Shown here piece after piece: positions 1 through 5,684 of a DNA stretch of 5,684 bases. Position 1 is the first letter of the stretch. Every line of letters starts with the position of its first letter. The DNA comes from Gammaproteobacteria bacterium (GTDB lineage: Bacteria; Pseudomonadota; Gammaproteobacteria; Pseudomonadales; Pseudohongiellaceae). The translations under genes were made by a program, and so were the position numbers. The notes beneath the pieces were generated by a model. The model saw nothing but the letters and a program-made list of their open reading frames with translations. It ran no database searches and was not told the DNA's origin. The DNA lies in assembly GCA_016762995.1 (NCBI GenBank), contig JAESUT010000215.1:1-5684 (forward strand). The letters run 5' to 3'.

Positions 1-18
1 TGTATATTTACTCTAACC
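1..18 (+). repeat. Partial copy of the TTTACTCTGACC repeat
   Basis: The first 18 bases read TGTATATTTACTCTAACC. They match the reverse complement of 2302-2319 at 17 of 18 positions, the one difference being A for G at position 15, and match the right arm of the inverted repeat (2323-2340) at 16 of 18. The copy touches the window edge, so a partner arm could lie just outside. I recall GGTCAGAGTAAA-like sequences being scattered in proteobacterial genomes, sometimes near REP-associated tyrosine transposases. That link is from memory and no such transposase is visible here. Confidence 0.6.
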
Positions 19-28
19 CCGTTTATAT

Positions 29-46
29 TTGGGCTATATAGCCCAA
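29..46. terminator. 18-base perfect palindrome, possible terminator
   Basis: The sequence TTGGGCTATATAGCCCAA is a perfect palindrome. It lies 37 bases past the stop codon of the minus-strand lipoprotein gene, where an intrinsic terminator would be expected. As RNA it would form a seven-pair stem with an ATAT loop. The bases that follow on the minus strand are AT-rich (ATATAAAC) but not a clean U run, so termination is only plausible. A binding site for a dimeric protein is the alternative. Confidence 0.35.
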
Positions 47-82
47 TTTCATCAGCGTTTGTGATACAAGTTTTATCGACAA

Positions 83-403
83 TTAAGCGGGATTGTCACC
101 AACACACTTGTCTACATACAAGCCGGTTAAATGCTCAATTCGGTCATCAATAGAATCTTGGTTTTTATTAGCTCTGACCTCATTCACGATAATTCCAGGC
201 CAAAACACTATAGCCAAGCCGACATTTCTTCCTGTAATTCCCGAGTCATCTTTAGCGTCTTCGAAATCGGCGCCTAGATCTGCTAGCTCAAACTGCAGCT
301 GATCACAGTTCAGCGTGTAGTCCCTTGACTGAATAGTTCGTACTGCTTGATTCGAAACACAGCCCGCTAAAAACACCAACCCAAATAGTAATACGGTTCT
401 CAT
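83..403 (-). CDS. Small predicted lipoprotein
   Basis: This encodes a 106-residue protein with a short basic start (MRT), a hydrophobic stretch at residues 4-13 and the lipobox LAGC ending at Cys15. It is therefore predicted to be exported, lipidated and cleaved before Cys15. Residue 16 is Val, not Asp, which would favour outer-membrane sorting under the E. coli Lol rule. The mature part has an acidic, probably helical segment and then a hydrophobic GLAIVFWPGIIV motif around residues 62-73. It ends with a charged helix (DRIEHLTGLY) and a late Cys. Small lipoproteins with a similar NVG-FWPG-then-DRxEHL pattern exist in proteobacteria, but I know of no assigned function. AGGGAATAGGG lies just upstream of the ATG and can serve as the ribosome site. 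The gene is transcribed away from the oxidoreductase gene and shows no operon partner. Confidence 0.8.
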   Translation of the reverse strand: MRTVLLFGLVFLAGCVSNQAVRTIQSRDYTLNCDQLQFELADLGADFEDAKDDSGITGRNVGLAIVFWPGIIVNEVRANKNQDSIDDRIEHLTGLYVDKCVGDNPA

Positions 404-859
404 TACCCTATTCCCTTTGATTTTATGTGGAAATTCAGACTACCACCAATATTGTGGAAGTAAAGCATTTCAATTGTCTTCCCTAGCGCGCAGGAGAAAT
501 CATAACTAGCCGATACTTTTTACCTATGAGAATAAATGGCACGGACCAACAGTGGTCACTCACAATTTAACTAATAGATATATTATTAATCAATAGCTTA
601 CGACCTTTGCAAGCTATTTGAACTAGCCTAAACGAAGGCGAATTAGTGTCACTGAATACATTCACCACCACGCTCCGGTTTTCAACTAACCATTCCAAGT
701 ATCTGCTTTCGGGACGTAATTAGACCAAACACCGTTCGGATTATTGACTCACCCACCCTGCAGCTGCACCAACTAAGCAAGCACATACAATTGCAGTAAG
801 CTAGAATCTGCTGAATCATTAGTTCAAAATTAATATTACGACATAGGTCGAAAACATAT
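404..859. other. 456-base intergenic stretch, no gene seen
   Basis: This region separates the divergent lipoprotein and oxidoreductase genes, so it must hold both promoters. I see no long reading frame, tRNA or repeat. The longest thing resembling a gene is a 13-codon frame starting at an ATG near 527, with no support. On the minus strand a TTGGTG (444-449) and TAAAAT (420-425) pair with an 18-base spacer resembles a sigma-70 promoter for the lipoprotein. It would leave a leader of only about 10 bases, so I do not call it. The bases just before 860 are AT-rich, with no clear promoter. Confidence 0.6.
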
Positions 860-2280
860 ATGCAAGAGAGATTAGAGACTGATTACCTAGTAGTTGGCAC
901 GGGTGCCGTCGGGATGGCGTTTACAGACACGCTGCTCGATGAGAGTAATGCTGATGTGATTATAATCGACAACCACCATCAACCAGGTGGCCATTGGAAT
1001 GATGCATATTCATTTGTACGACTGCATCAACCTTCTCACTTCTACGGCGTAGCCTCTACCCCGCTAGGATCGATGCGGATTGACGAATCAGGGCATAACA
1101 AAGGCTATCTCGAATTAGCAACGGGCAACGAAGTACAAAGCTACTTTGAAAAGGTCATGCGTGAACGATTTTTACCCTCTGGGCGTGTGCGCTATTTTCC
1201 TATGAGCGAATGGCTTTCAACCGAGGCTGGTATTGCAAAATTCAAAAACCTCTTGTCAGGTGATATTTTCGAGGTAGCAGTCAAACAGAAAGTAGTTGAT
1301 ACCACATACTTTAAACCACAGTGCCTTCGAGGCATGTGCGTAGCTATAAGGTAGCTGAAGGAGTAGCTTGCGTCACGCCGAACCAATTGCCTCTTGCGGC
1401 AGCACAACATAGCAATTACTGCATCATCGGCGCCGGTAAAACTGCAATGGATGTTGGCGTGTGGCTGCTCAACGCTGGCTCGCGCCCAGACAACATAAGT
1501 TGGGTATGCCCGCGTCGGTCCTGGCTACTAAATCGCGAGGTCGTTCAAGGTCACGAGAAGTTTTTCTATGAGTCTGTTACTTGCATAACAGATCAGCTGC
1601 GAGCGGTTGCTCAGGCAAGTGATGTGGATGATTTGTTTGATCGGATGGAAGCTTGCGGCTTTCTATTGCGCATTCACCGAGACAAGCGCCCATCAATGTT
1701 TCATTACGCGATTATTTCCAAGGGTGAAATAGAACAACTCAGCCAGATCGAAAACCTGATAGAAAAAGGCCGAGTCCGCGCGATTGAGCAGGAAATGTTG
1801 TTAATGACAGACGGCTCAGAAGTAGCCATGCCCGCTGACACGCTTTATATAGACTGCACCGCGTCAGCCACGGATTTCGTCACATCTAAGACAAAAGCAA
1901 TATTCGAACCTGGCCTGATCACACCACAGGCTACGCAGGTACCGAACCCCTGCCTTAGTGGAGCGATGGCCGCTTTTGTAGAAGCAAACTATCCTGATGA
2001 CGAGTCTCGAAACAGTGTTTGCAAACCTATACCACTGCCCGACAACCCAACAAGCTGGCTAACTTCGCAGCTGGGCAACATAATGAATCAAGGGGTCTTC
2101 AACAAAGATCCGAAGCTGCGAAAGTGGTTGTCCGGCTGTCGACTTGACTCTTTTCGTCGAGTGATTAAAGACGTGAGTGAACTTGACCCCAAGAAAGCCG
2201 CTCTCGTGATGGAGTTGGGAAAAAGTATTGAGCCGGCTGTTATCAACCTAAGAAAACTAATCGCTGAATCCAATTCTTGA
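860..2280 (+). pseudogene. Frameshifted FAD/NAD(P)-binding oxidoreductase
   Basis: Two overlapping frames together encode one flavoprotein of about 473 residues. The first (860-1354) begins with a Rossmann FAD motif GTGAVG at residues 13-18, an acidic Asp37 ending the second strand, and PGGHW at 42-46, as in flavin-dependent monooxygenase-like enzymes. The second (continuing from 1321 to 2280) carries a second dinucleotide motif, GAGKTAMD, at restored residues 191-198, presumably for NAD(P)H, and a late IDCTAS segment typical of the FAD domain. The usual Baeyer-Villiger/FMO fingerprint FxGxxxHxxxW is not visible, so the exact reaction and substrate are unknown. Frame 2 reaches a TAG at 1352-1354, and frame 1 opens only after a TAA at 1312-1314. 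Inserting one base at about 1320 would restore TYFKPxVPSRHV. The ATG at 860 has only a weak AGGT upstream. It is either a decayed gene or an assembly error. The family call is good, the pseudogene call fairly good. Confidence 0.75.
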
Positions 2281-2296
2281 ATAAATAGGGTAATAA

Positions 2297-2344
2297 ATAA
2301 GGTCAGAGTAAATATACAATACTTTATATTTACTCTGACCTTAT
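2297..2344. repeat. Perfect inverted repeat, 20-base arms, 8-base loop
   Basis: The left arm (2297-2316) and right arm (2325-2344) are exact reverse complements around the loop CAATACTT. The core reads GGTCAGAGTAAATATA. It starts 17 bases after the stop of the broken oxidoreductase gene and is followed by a T7 run at 2353-2359. That run is separated from the stem by 8 bases, so it is not a textbook terminator, though the hairpin could still end transcription. The same core is found at 1-18, which argues for a dispersed repeat (REP- or MITE-like) more than a gene-specific signal. Confidence 0.8.
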
Positions 2345-2403
2345 ACACTGTATTTTTTTACGGGGCCATTTATTCCATGCAAGGAGCGACGAACATATGG
2401 AGC

Positions 2404-2409
2404 AGAGGT
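2404..2409 (+). promoter_or_regulatory. Ribosome binding site of the response regulator
   Basis: AGAGGT lies 8 bases before the ATG at 2418 and fixes the start of the regulator. It sits inside a four-codon minigene (ATG at 2397, stop TAA at 2409-2411) that has its own strong AAGGAG at 2381-2386. Confidence 0.55.
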
Positions 2410-2417
2410 AATAGACA

Positions 2418-3095
2418 ATGAAAATCCTATTAGTTGATGACCATGTGTCGTTTTGTGAGGGCTTAGTCGCCGCAATTTCTGCCAAGCGCCCAGAAATTGA
2501 TTTTAGTTACGAATCCCATGCCGAGCTAGTGCCCAGTGTCTTGCTCGGAAAAGACCAATTCGATCTCATTATTTTGGATATTATGATGCCTGGGCTTGGC
2601 GGGATCGAGCTGGTCAAAAATTTGAACGCGATGGGCAATTTTGTGCCCATTCTTATTATGTCATCTGTTGAAGACATCGATATAATTCAAAGCCTTTATG
2701 CATTAGGTGTTTTAGGCTTCATGCCAAAATATTACAGTGTGCAAGACATTATTAACGCGATTGAACAATGCCAAAATGGTGAAATGCATGTTCCATCGAA
2801 TTTAACTGATGTGATTAGTTTGGGCCGGGAAAGAAGAAGTGATCTGCAGAGCAGCTCACCAAGTAAAAAGGATAATTCAGGCGTTGACCGGGATCAGCTT
2901 AAGTTCAGGTTAACAAAACGGCAGATCGAAGTCCTAAGTCTTATGGACCAAGGCTTAAGTAATCAGGAGATAGGAAAGGTGCTTCATATTAGTTTGGCTA
3001 CGGTAAAAACCCATATTCACCACGTCTATACGATTTTTGGAGTTAATAACCGTGTGAATTGTTTGCGTGCAGCGAAGAAAGCGAGAATTGCATAA
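2418..3095 (+). CDS. NarL/LuxR-family response regulator
   Basis: This 225-residue cytoplasmic protein has the standard two-domain layout. The N-terminal receiver domain (about 1-120) has the acidic pair Asp7-Asp8, the phosphoacceptor Asp54 in LIILDIMMPG, Ser82/Ser83 at the switch position and Lys104 in GFMPK. A polar, Ser-rich linker (about 135-165) leads to a LuxR-type helix-turn-helix at about 173-220, with LTKRQIEVLSLMDQGLSNQEI and TVKTHIHHVY. All key receiver residues are present, so it should be phosphorylated by a histidine kinase and then bind DNA. The gene converges on the kinase remnant with only 22 bases between their ends. An adjacent NarL-type regulator and hybrid kinase is a familiar pairing, so that kinase was probably its partner. 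The target genes cannot be told from the window. Confidence 0.92.
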   Translation: MKILLVDDHVSFCEGLVAAISAKRPEIDFSYESHAELVPSVLLGKDQFDLIILDIMMPGLGGIELVKNLNAMGNFVPILIMSSVEDIDIIQSLYALGVLGFMPKYYSVQDIINAIEQCQNGEMHVPSNLTDVISLGRERRSDLQSSSPSKKDNSGVDRDQLKFRLTKRQIEVLSLMDQGLSNQEIGKVLHISLATVKTHIHHVYTIFGVNNRVNCLRAAKKARIA

Positions 3096-3117
3096 TTCGA
3101 CCGAAATCTAAATCCCT

Positions 3118-3819
3118 CTAATCGAGAGTCATAACTACTTTTTGTTGGATAAAAGAACGCAATTTTCCAGGATGAATTGGGCTTTCAAACCATCGATGGC
3201 TTGTAGGTAGAGATATGTTTTCTTGTTGTGCCTTTTGTGTAAGCCCCACTAAGTCGTTATCTGAAGAATTCTGATAAAGCACGACAGTCGGTGTTGGGTG
3301 TTTATCAAAGCTTTTTAGCAGGCCTTTGCTGGTATTGTTTTGATCCGGATCACTGACATCCATTGGCTGCTTATCCTTCATGTCATTTTCCCTTGAGCGG
3401 CTTAATAAATCTATATAGTAGTCTTGTGCCAGCATATGCATATCTGGTTTCCAATTGTGTTTGATAATGTACTCATTCGCGGCATTAATGTCCGGCCATG
3501 CCAGCGCCATCGCCCCCCATTGCTCTAGTAATTTTTTTAATGCTGTATTGCTTGCCATATCGGGATGCACAATTGCTACTCTCAATCCGTTTAGGGAAGT
3601 TGGGTGATTGGACTTTCGCGTGACGGCTATGGGCGAAGCTGATAGCGGGACCTCGAGTTCAATGCTGGTACCTTCTCCATAGGTTGATTCCACTTTAATG
3701 GCTATGCCGAGAGAGTTTGTGAGCCTCTCAACTATTGCTAATCCCAACCCTCTCCCCGAATCGATATCTGAAGAGTTGTTAGGAAGCTGGTAAAACTCAG
3801 TGAATACTTTATCAAGCTC
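3118..3819 (-). pseudogene. 3' remnant of a hybrid histidine kinase
   Basis: The remaining 233 codons begin abruptly at the IS edge with ELDKVFTEFYQL. They continue through the G2 ATP-lid motif GRGLGLAIVERL (remnant residues 22-33) and the end of the HATPase domain (about residue 59). The sequence resembles NahK-type hybrid kinases. Residues about 77-230 form a receiver-like domain (LRVAIVHPD ... LLEQWG ... SPIHPGKLR). It looks degenerate: the acidic pair is reduced to HPD, the candidate acceptor is only tentatively Asp133 in AQDYY, and the usual Lys before Pro is Ser. A long polar insertion sits in its middle. Everything upstream is missing, including any sensor and PAS domains, the phosphorylated His and the N and G1 boxes. 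The only in-frame start codon near the new 5' end is a TTG inside the G2 motif, so no functional kinase is expected. The frame is open across the IS tip back to the orfB stop. Confidence 0.85.
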
Positions 3820-3857
3820 TGTAATCCCCCCATTATTAACCTCAGTTAAAAGTAGAG
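3820..3857. repeat. Left terminal inverted repeat of the IS
   Basis: This end, downstream of orfB, starts TGTAATCCCCCCAT. After a diverged middle it shows CAGTTAAAAGTAGAG at positions 24-38 from the tip. The other end has CAGTCATAAGTAGAG at 25-39. The repeat is thus imperfect, with two conserved blocks and a one-base gap. The outer block is the expected cleavage end and the inner block the likely transposase-binding part. Confidence 0.75.
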
Positions 3858-3867
3858 GGTGACGCTG

Positions 3868-4683
3868 CTAAATTAACCGCCTTGGTGGAACCCCGCCTAT
3901 GGCTGAATGTGGTCGATAATTATTGTAAGTCCATTGCCATTGAGTTGCCAATATTTGAGCATGCTCAATATCTTCAAAGAGATTTAATTCTAACCATTCT
4001 TCTCTTGCCGTTCGATTGAATCGCTCAATATAGGCATTTTGAGTTGGTTTTCCCGGCTGGATATACAGTAAAGTAATCTGCTCATCGGTGGTCCAATCTA
4101 TCAACGCCTGGCTGATATATTCAGGCCCGTTGTCACAACGAAGTGCAGCCGGTTTTCCTCTCCATTCAATAATCTGTTTCAATGAGCGAACCACTCGTAG
4201 TGCGGGCAATGAAAAATCCACATCAATAGCTAGGCACTCGCGGTTAAAATCATCTATCACATTAAACGTGCGTAATGCTCTGCCGTCTTTTAATGAATCG
4301 CTCATAAAATCCATAGACCATACTTGATTGATGGCCGATGGAACGCTAAGAGCCTCCGGCTTCTCGCGCTTAATTCGCTTTCTAGGTTTGATTCGTAAGT
4401 TCAGCTCTAGCTCACGGTAGATACGGTAAACTCGCTTATGATTCCACTTAAAGCCTTTGCTGTTGCGTAAAAACAAAAAGCATAAACCAAACCCCCAACG
4501 CTTGTTAGCCGTCGTGAGCCTCAACAGCCAATCGGCAATTTCAGCATTTTCATCCGACAACCGAGCTTGATAAGCGTAGCAAGTTGCACTGATCGATAAT
4601 ACATCACAAGCGATGCGAATACTGACTCGGTACTCAGCTTTAACTTTTCGAGCCAGTTCTCGACGACGAGCTGGCTTCACCAC
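3868..4683 (-). CDS. IS3-family transposase OrfB, DDE integrase
   Basis: This 271-residue frame is the catalytic half of the transposase. Residues about 45-105 form the HTH_21-like region with [12 protein letters not shown] and [10 protein letters not shown]. The rve integrase core follows, with Asp125 (VWSMDF), Asp184 (RCDNGPEY) and Glu220 (YIERFNR). The D-E spacing is 35 residues and Arg227 sits seven residues after Glu, matching the D-D-35-E plus K/R signature. The C-terminal [14 protein letters not shown] is the usual family ending. It starts with GTG codons at 4683 that have no clear ribosome site. The main product is therefore expected to be an OrfAB fusion of about 358 residues made by a -1 frameshift. 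No stop or missing catalytic residue is seen. Confidence 0.95.
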   Translation of the reverse strand: MVKPARRRELARKVKAEYRVSIRIACDVLSISATCYAYQARLSDENAEIADWLLRLTTANKRWGFGLCFLFLRNSKGFKWNHKRVYRIYRELELNLRIKPRKRIKREKPEALSVPSAINQVWSMDFMSDSLKDGRALRTFNVIDDFNRECLAIDVDFSLPALRVVRSLKQIIEWRGKPAALRCDNGPEYISQALIDWTTDEQITLLYIQPGKPTQNAYIERFNRTAREEWLELNLFEDIEHAQILATQWQWTYNNYRPHSAIGGVPPRRLI

Positions 4684-4943
4684 TTTTTTTCAATGATCTC
4701 CTTAGCTATTTCTGCTTTTAATTTTTCTTCGGCGTACATCTTTTTCAAGCGACGATTTTCGTCTTCAAGCTCTTTCATCCGCTTGATTAGTGATGCATCC
4801 ATGCCCCCGTACTTGGATCGCCATTGATAGAAGCAGCCTGAACTGATGCTATATTCACGACATAAATCAGGAACTTTTGCTCCCGCTTCATTCTGTTTCA
4901 AAATAGCCATGATCTGGCTTTCGGTATAGCGTGATTTCTTCAT
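4677..4943 (-). CDS. IS3-family transposase OrfA, DNA-binding part
   Basis: This 88-residue protein opens with [15 protein letters not shown] and a helix-turn-helix of the HTH_Tnp_1 type (residues about 5-50, including [20 protein letters not shown]). A coiled-coil, leucine-zipper-like segment follows from about 52 to 86 ([19 protein letters not shown]), used in IS3 elements for multimerisation. It recognises the IS ends and is joined to OrfB by frameshifting. A good AGGGAG ribosome site precedes the ATG at 4943. The final codons GAA AAA AAG TGG TGA contain the slip site. It is intact and of usual length. Confidence 0.95.
   Translation of the reverse strand: MKKSRYTESQIMAILKQNEAGAKVPDLCREYSISSGCFYQWRSKYGGMDASLIKRMKELEDENRRLKKMYAEEKLKAEIAKEIIEKKW
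4683..4689 (-). promoter_or_regulatory. A AAA AAG slippery site for -1 frameshift
   Basis: On the minus strand the heptamer A AAA AAG lies in the orfA frame as gaA AAA AAG, exactly the phase needed for tandem slippage. A one-base backward slip moves reading into the orfB frame with GTG at 4683 as the next codon. This would give a fusion of 87 OrfA residues plus 271 OrfB residues. A6G slip sites are well established in IS3-family elements. I did not model a downstream stimulatory RNA structure. Confidence 0.85.
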
Positions 4944-4974
4944 GTAGATCTCCCTCGCGTAGTTTACGAAAAAT

Positions 4975-5013
4975 CTCTACTTATGACTGCTATTAATTTA
5001 TGGGGGGATTACA
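4975..5013. repeat. Right terminal inverted repeat of the IS
   Basis: This end, upstream of orfA, mirrors the left end. Its tip block is identical for 14 bases and an inner CAGTCATAAGTAGAG block lies at positions 25-39 from the tip. The orfA promoter should lie in or next to it, but I see no convincing promoter boxes. Confidence 0.75.
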
Positions 5014-5157
5014 GAGTTATTTAAAGCCGTACCCTCACCTCAGTTCATTAAACTTGGCAATGCAATTCGCTATCGAAAAGAAGATCTTGACAATTGGATA
5101 AACAAATATACTCGATATTCAAATACAACCCAAGTCAAACTGAACATAAAGAAATAG
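5014..5157 (+). pseudogene. 3' remnant of an AlpA/excisionase-like HTH gene
   Basis: The last 47 codons of a gene begin directly at the IS edge: ELFKAVPSPQFIKLG followed by NAIRYRKEDLDNWI. The pattern P-x-P-x-x-I-K-L-G, then R-Y-R-K-E-D-L-D-x-W-I, is the C-terminal half of the winged HTH_17 domain found in AlpA-like regulators and excisionases. The first helices and the start codon are missing, removed at the IS junction. Reading back into the IS gives only 9 more codons before a TGA at 4984-4986, with no ATG, so no working protein is expected. Such small proteins regulate excision or replication genes in phages, P4-like satellites and integrative elements. That fits the next gene, which starts 4 bases after this stop. 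The family is inferred from a short piece. Confidence 0.65.
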
Positions 5158-5161
5158 TCCA

Positions 5162-5684
5162 ATGAAAGAGCTTCTAGTTCTAAGCCCTGTGGACTTAGAC
5201 AATAACAAACCGACCAAGATATTAGACAAGAAGCTTAATATGCTTCAGAGTTTTAACTCAGGTTTCAAGTTCAATTTTGAAATCGTAGAATACGAAACTA
5301 TTCATGATGCAATGAAAACCGTTTTTTTCAATCAGTCATGCTTTATGGTATTGGGGGAATTAACTGCCCACGGAAACGACCTATATAGTTCCAATAAAGC
5401 AGGACCACGCCGTAAAAAAAAGGGCCGCCCCACTATACAAGACCGTGATGGTACCGAAATAGTTTTAGATCTAGACGACCACATTCTGAAAGGTTTCGAT
5501 CCATTAAAGCCGGTTCCTGCTATTAAAAAGTGGCTAGCTAAAAGAAAAATCAAGTGCAATGTTACTTGGCAGATAACTTCTGGCCAAAAGTTGAAAGATC
5601 GCCACGCTAGGATAAGACTGTATTTTGAAACCAATAAAAAGCTATCACTACTAGATAGAAAAGCATGGTCGCAAAGCCCAGAAA
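5162..5684 (+). CDS. Candidate primase/polymerase-like protein, 3'-truncated by window
   Basis: An ATG at 5162, 4 bases after the upstream stop, opens a frame that stays open to the window end (174 codons seen, no stop). The spacing suggests one operon with the HTH remnant. The protein is highly charged, with a basic patch GPRRKKKGRP at 81-90. A strand-like EIVLDLDDHI follows with Asp103 and Asp105, then W136, then SGQ at 140-142 leading to RHARIRLYF with His148. A DxD followed by an S/T-G...H motif is what an archaeo-eukaryotic primase (prim-pol) fold would show. RxRLYF with a preceding SG is familiar from primase-like proteins of genomic islands and plasmids. The helicase or C-terminal domain that would settle this is outside the window. 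The gene is confident, the function is a hypothesis. The ribosome site is weak, and coupling to the upstream gene would explain that. An alternative is an uncharacterised element protein with no polymerase activity. Confidence 0.6.
   Translation, partial: MKELLVLSPVDLDNNKPTKILDKKLNMLQSFNSGFKFNFEIVEYETIHDAMKTVFFNQSCFMVLGELTAHGNDLYSSNKAGPRRKKKGRPTIQDRDGTEIVLDLDDHILKGFDPLKPVPAIKKWLAKRKIKCNVTWQITSGQKLKDRHARIRLYFETNKKLSLLDRKAWSQSPE

Larger units (their letters stand above)
3820..5013 (-). mobile_element. Complete IS3-family insertion sequence, IS407-group-like
   Basis: The element is 1194 bp with ends TG...CA typical of IS3-family elements. Its outer 14 bases (TGTAATCCCCCCAT) are identical at both ends in inverted orientation. 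It holds orfA and orfB overlapping by 7 bases, with a frameshift signal between them. The transposase sequence resembles the IS407 group, whose members are about 1.2 kb and usually make a 4-bp target duplication. Here the outside 4 bases are GCTC on the left and GAGT on the right, so there is no direct repeat. All coding parts look intact, so the element may still be active. Confidence 0.9.

Noticed and set aside
93..302. Plus-strand 69-codon frame
   Set aside because: It lies wholly opposite the lipoprotein gene, has no domain, and the lipoprotein has a clear lipobox.
404..859. Possible integron attC site or RNA gene in the gap
   Set aside because: I looked for paired core sites (RYYYAAC/GTTRRRY) and a tRNA-like fold and found no convincing pair or cloverleaf.
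1310..1316. TTTAAAC slippery heptamer at the oxidoreductase frameshift, hinting at programmed -1 frameshifting
   Set aside because: The needed shift is indeed -1, but the reading phase is TTT AAA C, not T TTA AAC. A back-slip here would put TAA in the decoding site. Enzymes of this type are also not known to use frameshifting.
1192..1410. Minus-strand 72-codon frame
   Set aside because: It is antisense to the conserved oxidoreductase and shows no recognisable features.
2088..2348. Minus-strand 86-codon frame with a hydrophobic start
   Set aside because: Its beginning is simply the AT-rich inverted repeat read as protein. The rest is antisense to the oxidoreductase C-terminus.
3745..3747. 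TTG at 3747 as a true start of a 209-residue protein
   Set aside because: The TTG encodes a Leu inside the conserved GRGLGLAIVERL motif, and the homologous frame extends upstream to the IS edge. It is an artefact of truncation.
4088..4327. Plus-strand 79-codon frame inside the IS
   Set aside because: It is antisense to the catalytic core of OrfB and has no independent support.
4963..4996. Outward promoter from the IS right end driving the HTH remnant and primase-like gene
   Set aside because: There is an extended -10-like TGCTATTAA at 4988-4996, but no acceptable -35 at 16-18 bases. TTTACG is 22 bases away.
5332..5634. Minus-strand 100-codon frame
   Set aside because: It is antisense to the longer plus-strand frame at 5162-5684, which has operon-like spacing to the gene before it and recognisable motifs.

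Overview
The window looks like an accessory, rearranged stretch of a gammaproteobacterial chromosome of moderate GC. The support is a short lipoprotein with a standard lipobox, a NarL/LuxR-type regulator, a hybrid-kinase fragment with NahK-like sequence, and an IS3-family (IS407-group-like) element. A marine or environmental gammaproteobacterium is my best guess, but no phylogenetic marker is present.

Left part (1-2344). A small lipoprotein gene on the minus strand (83-403) is followed by 456 bases with no recognisable gene. Next comes a two-Rossmann flavoprotein oxidoreductase gene on the plus strand (860-2280), broken by a one-base frameshift near 1315-1321. A perfect 20-base-arm inverted repeat (2297-2344) follows it. 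One arm of that repeat recurs almost exactly at the first bases of the window (1-18), so this segment is bracketed by copies of a small repeat family.

Middle part (2418-3819). An intact LuxR/NarL-type response regulator (plus strand) converges on the 3' remnant of a hybrid histidine kinase (minus strand). The pair was probably a two-component system. The kinase has lost everything upstream of the middle of its ATP-binding domain, so the regulator has no intact local partner.

Insertion sequence (3820-5013). This is a complete 1194-bp element with TG...CA ends, imperfect terminal inverted repeats, orfA, orfB with an intact DDE triad, and an A6G -1 frameshift signal in the correct phase.

Right part (5014-5684). 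Beyond the IS lies the 3' end of an AlpA/excisionase-like helix-turn-helix gene, also cut at its 5' side. Four bases after it starts an uninterrupted reading frame that leaves the window. That protein is a candidate archaeo-eukaryotic-type primase/polymerase of an integrated element.

The most informative observation is that the two IS flanks do not rejoin into one gene and have no target duplication. The IS therefore marks a deletion or recombination breakpoint joining the kinase locus to a mobile-element replication module, not a simple insertion. I found no CRISPR array, tRNA or rRNA.
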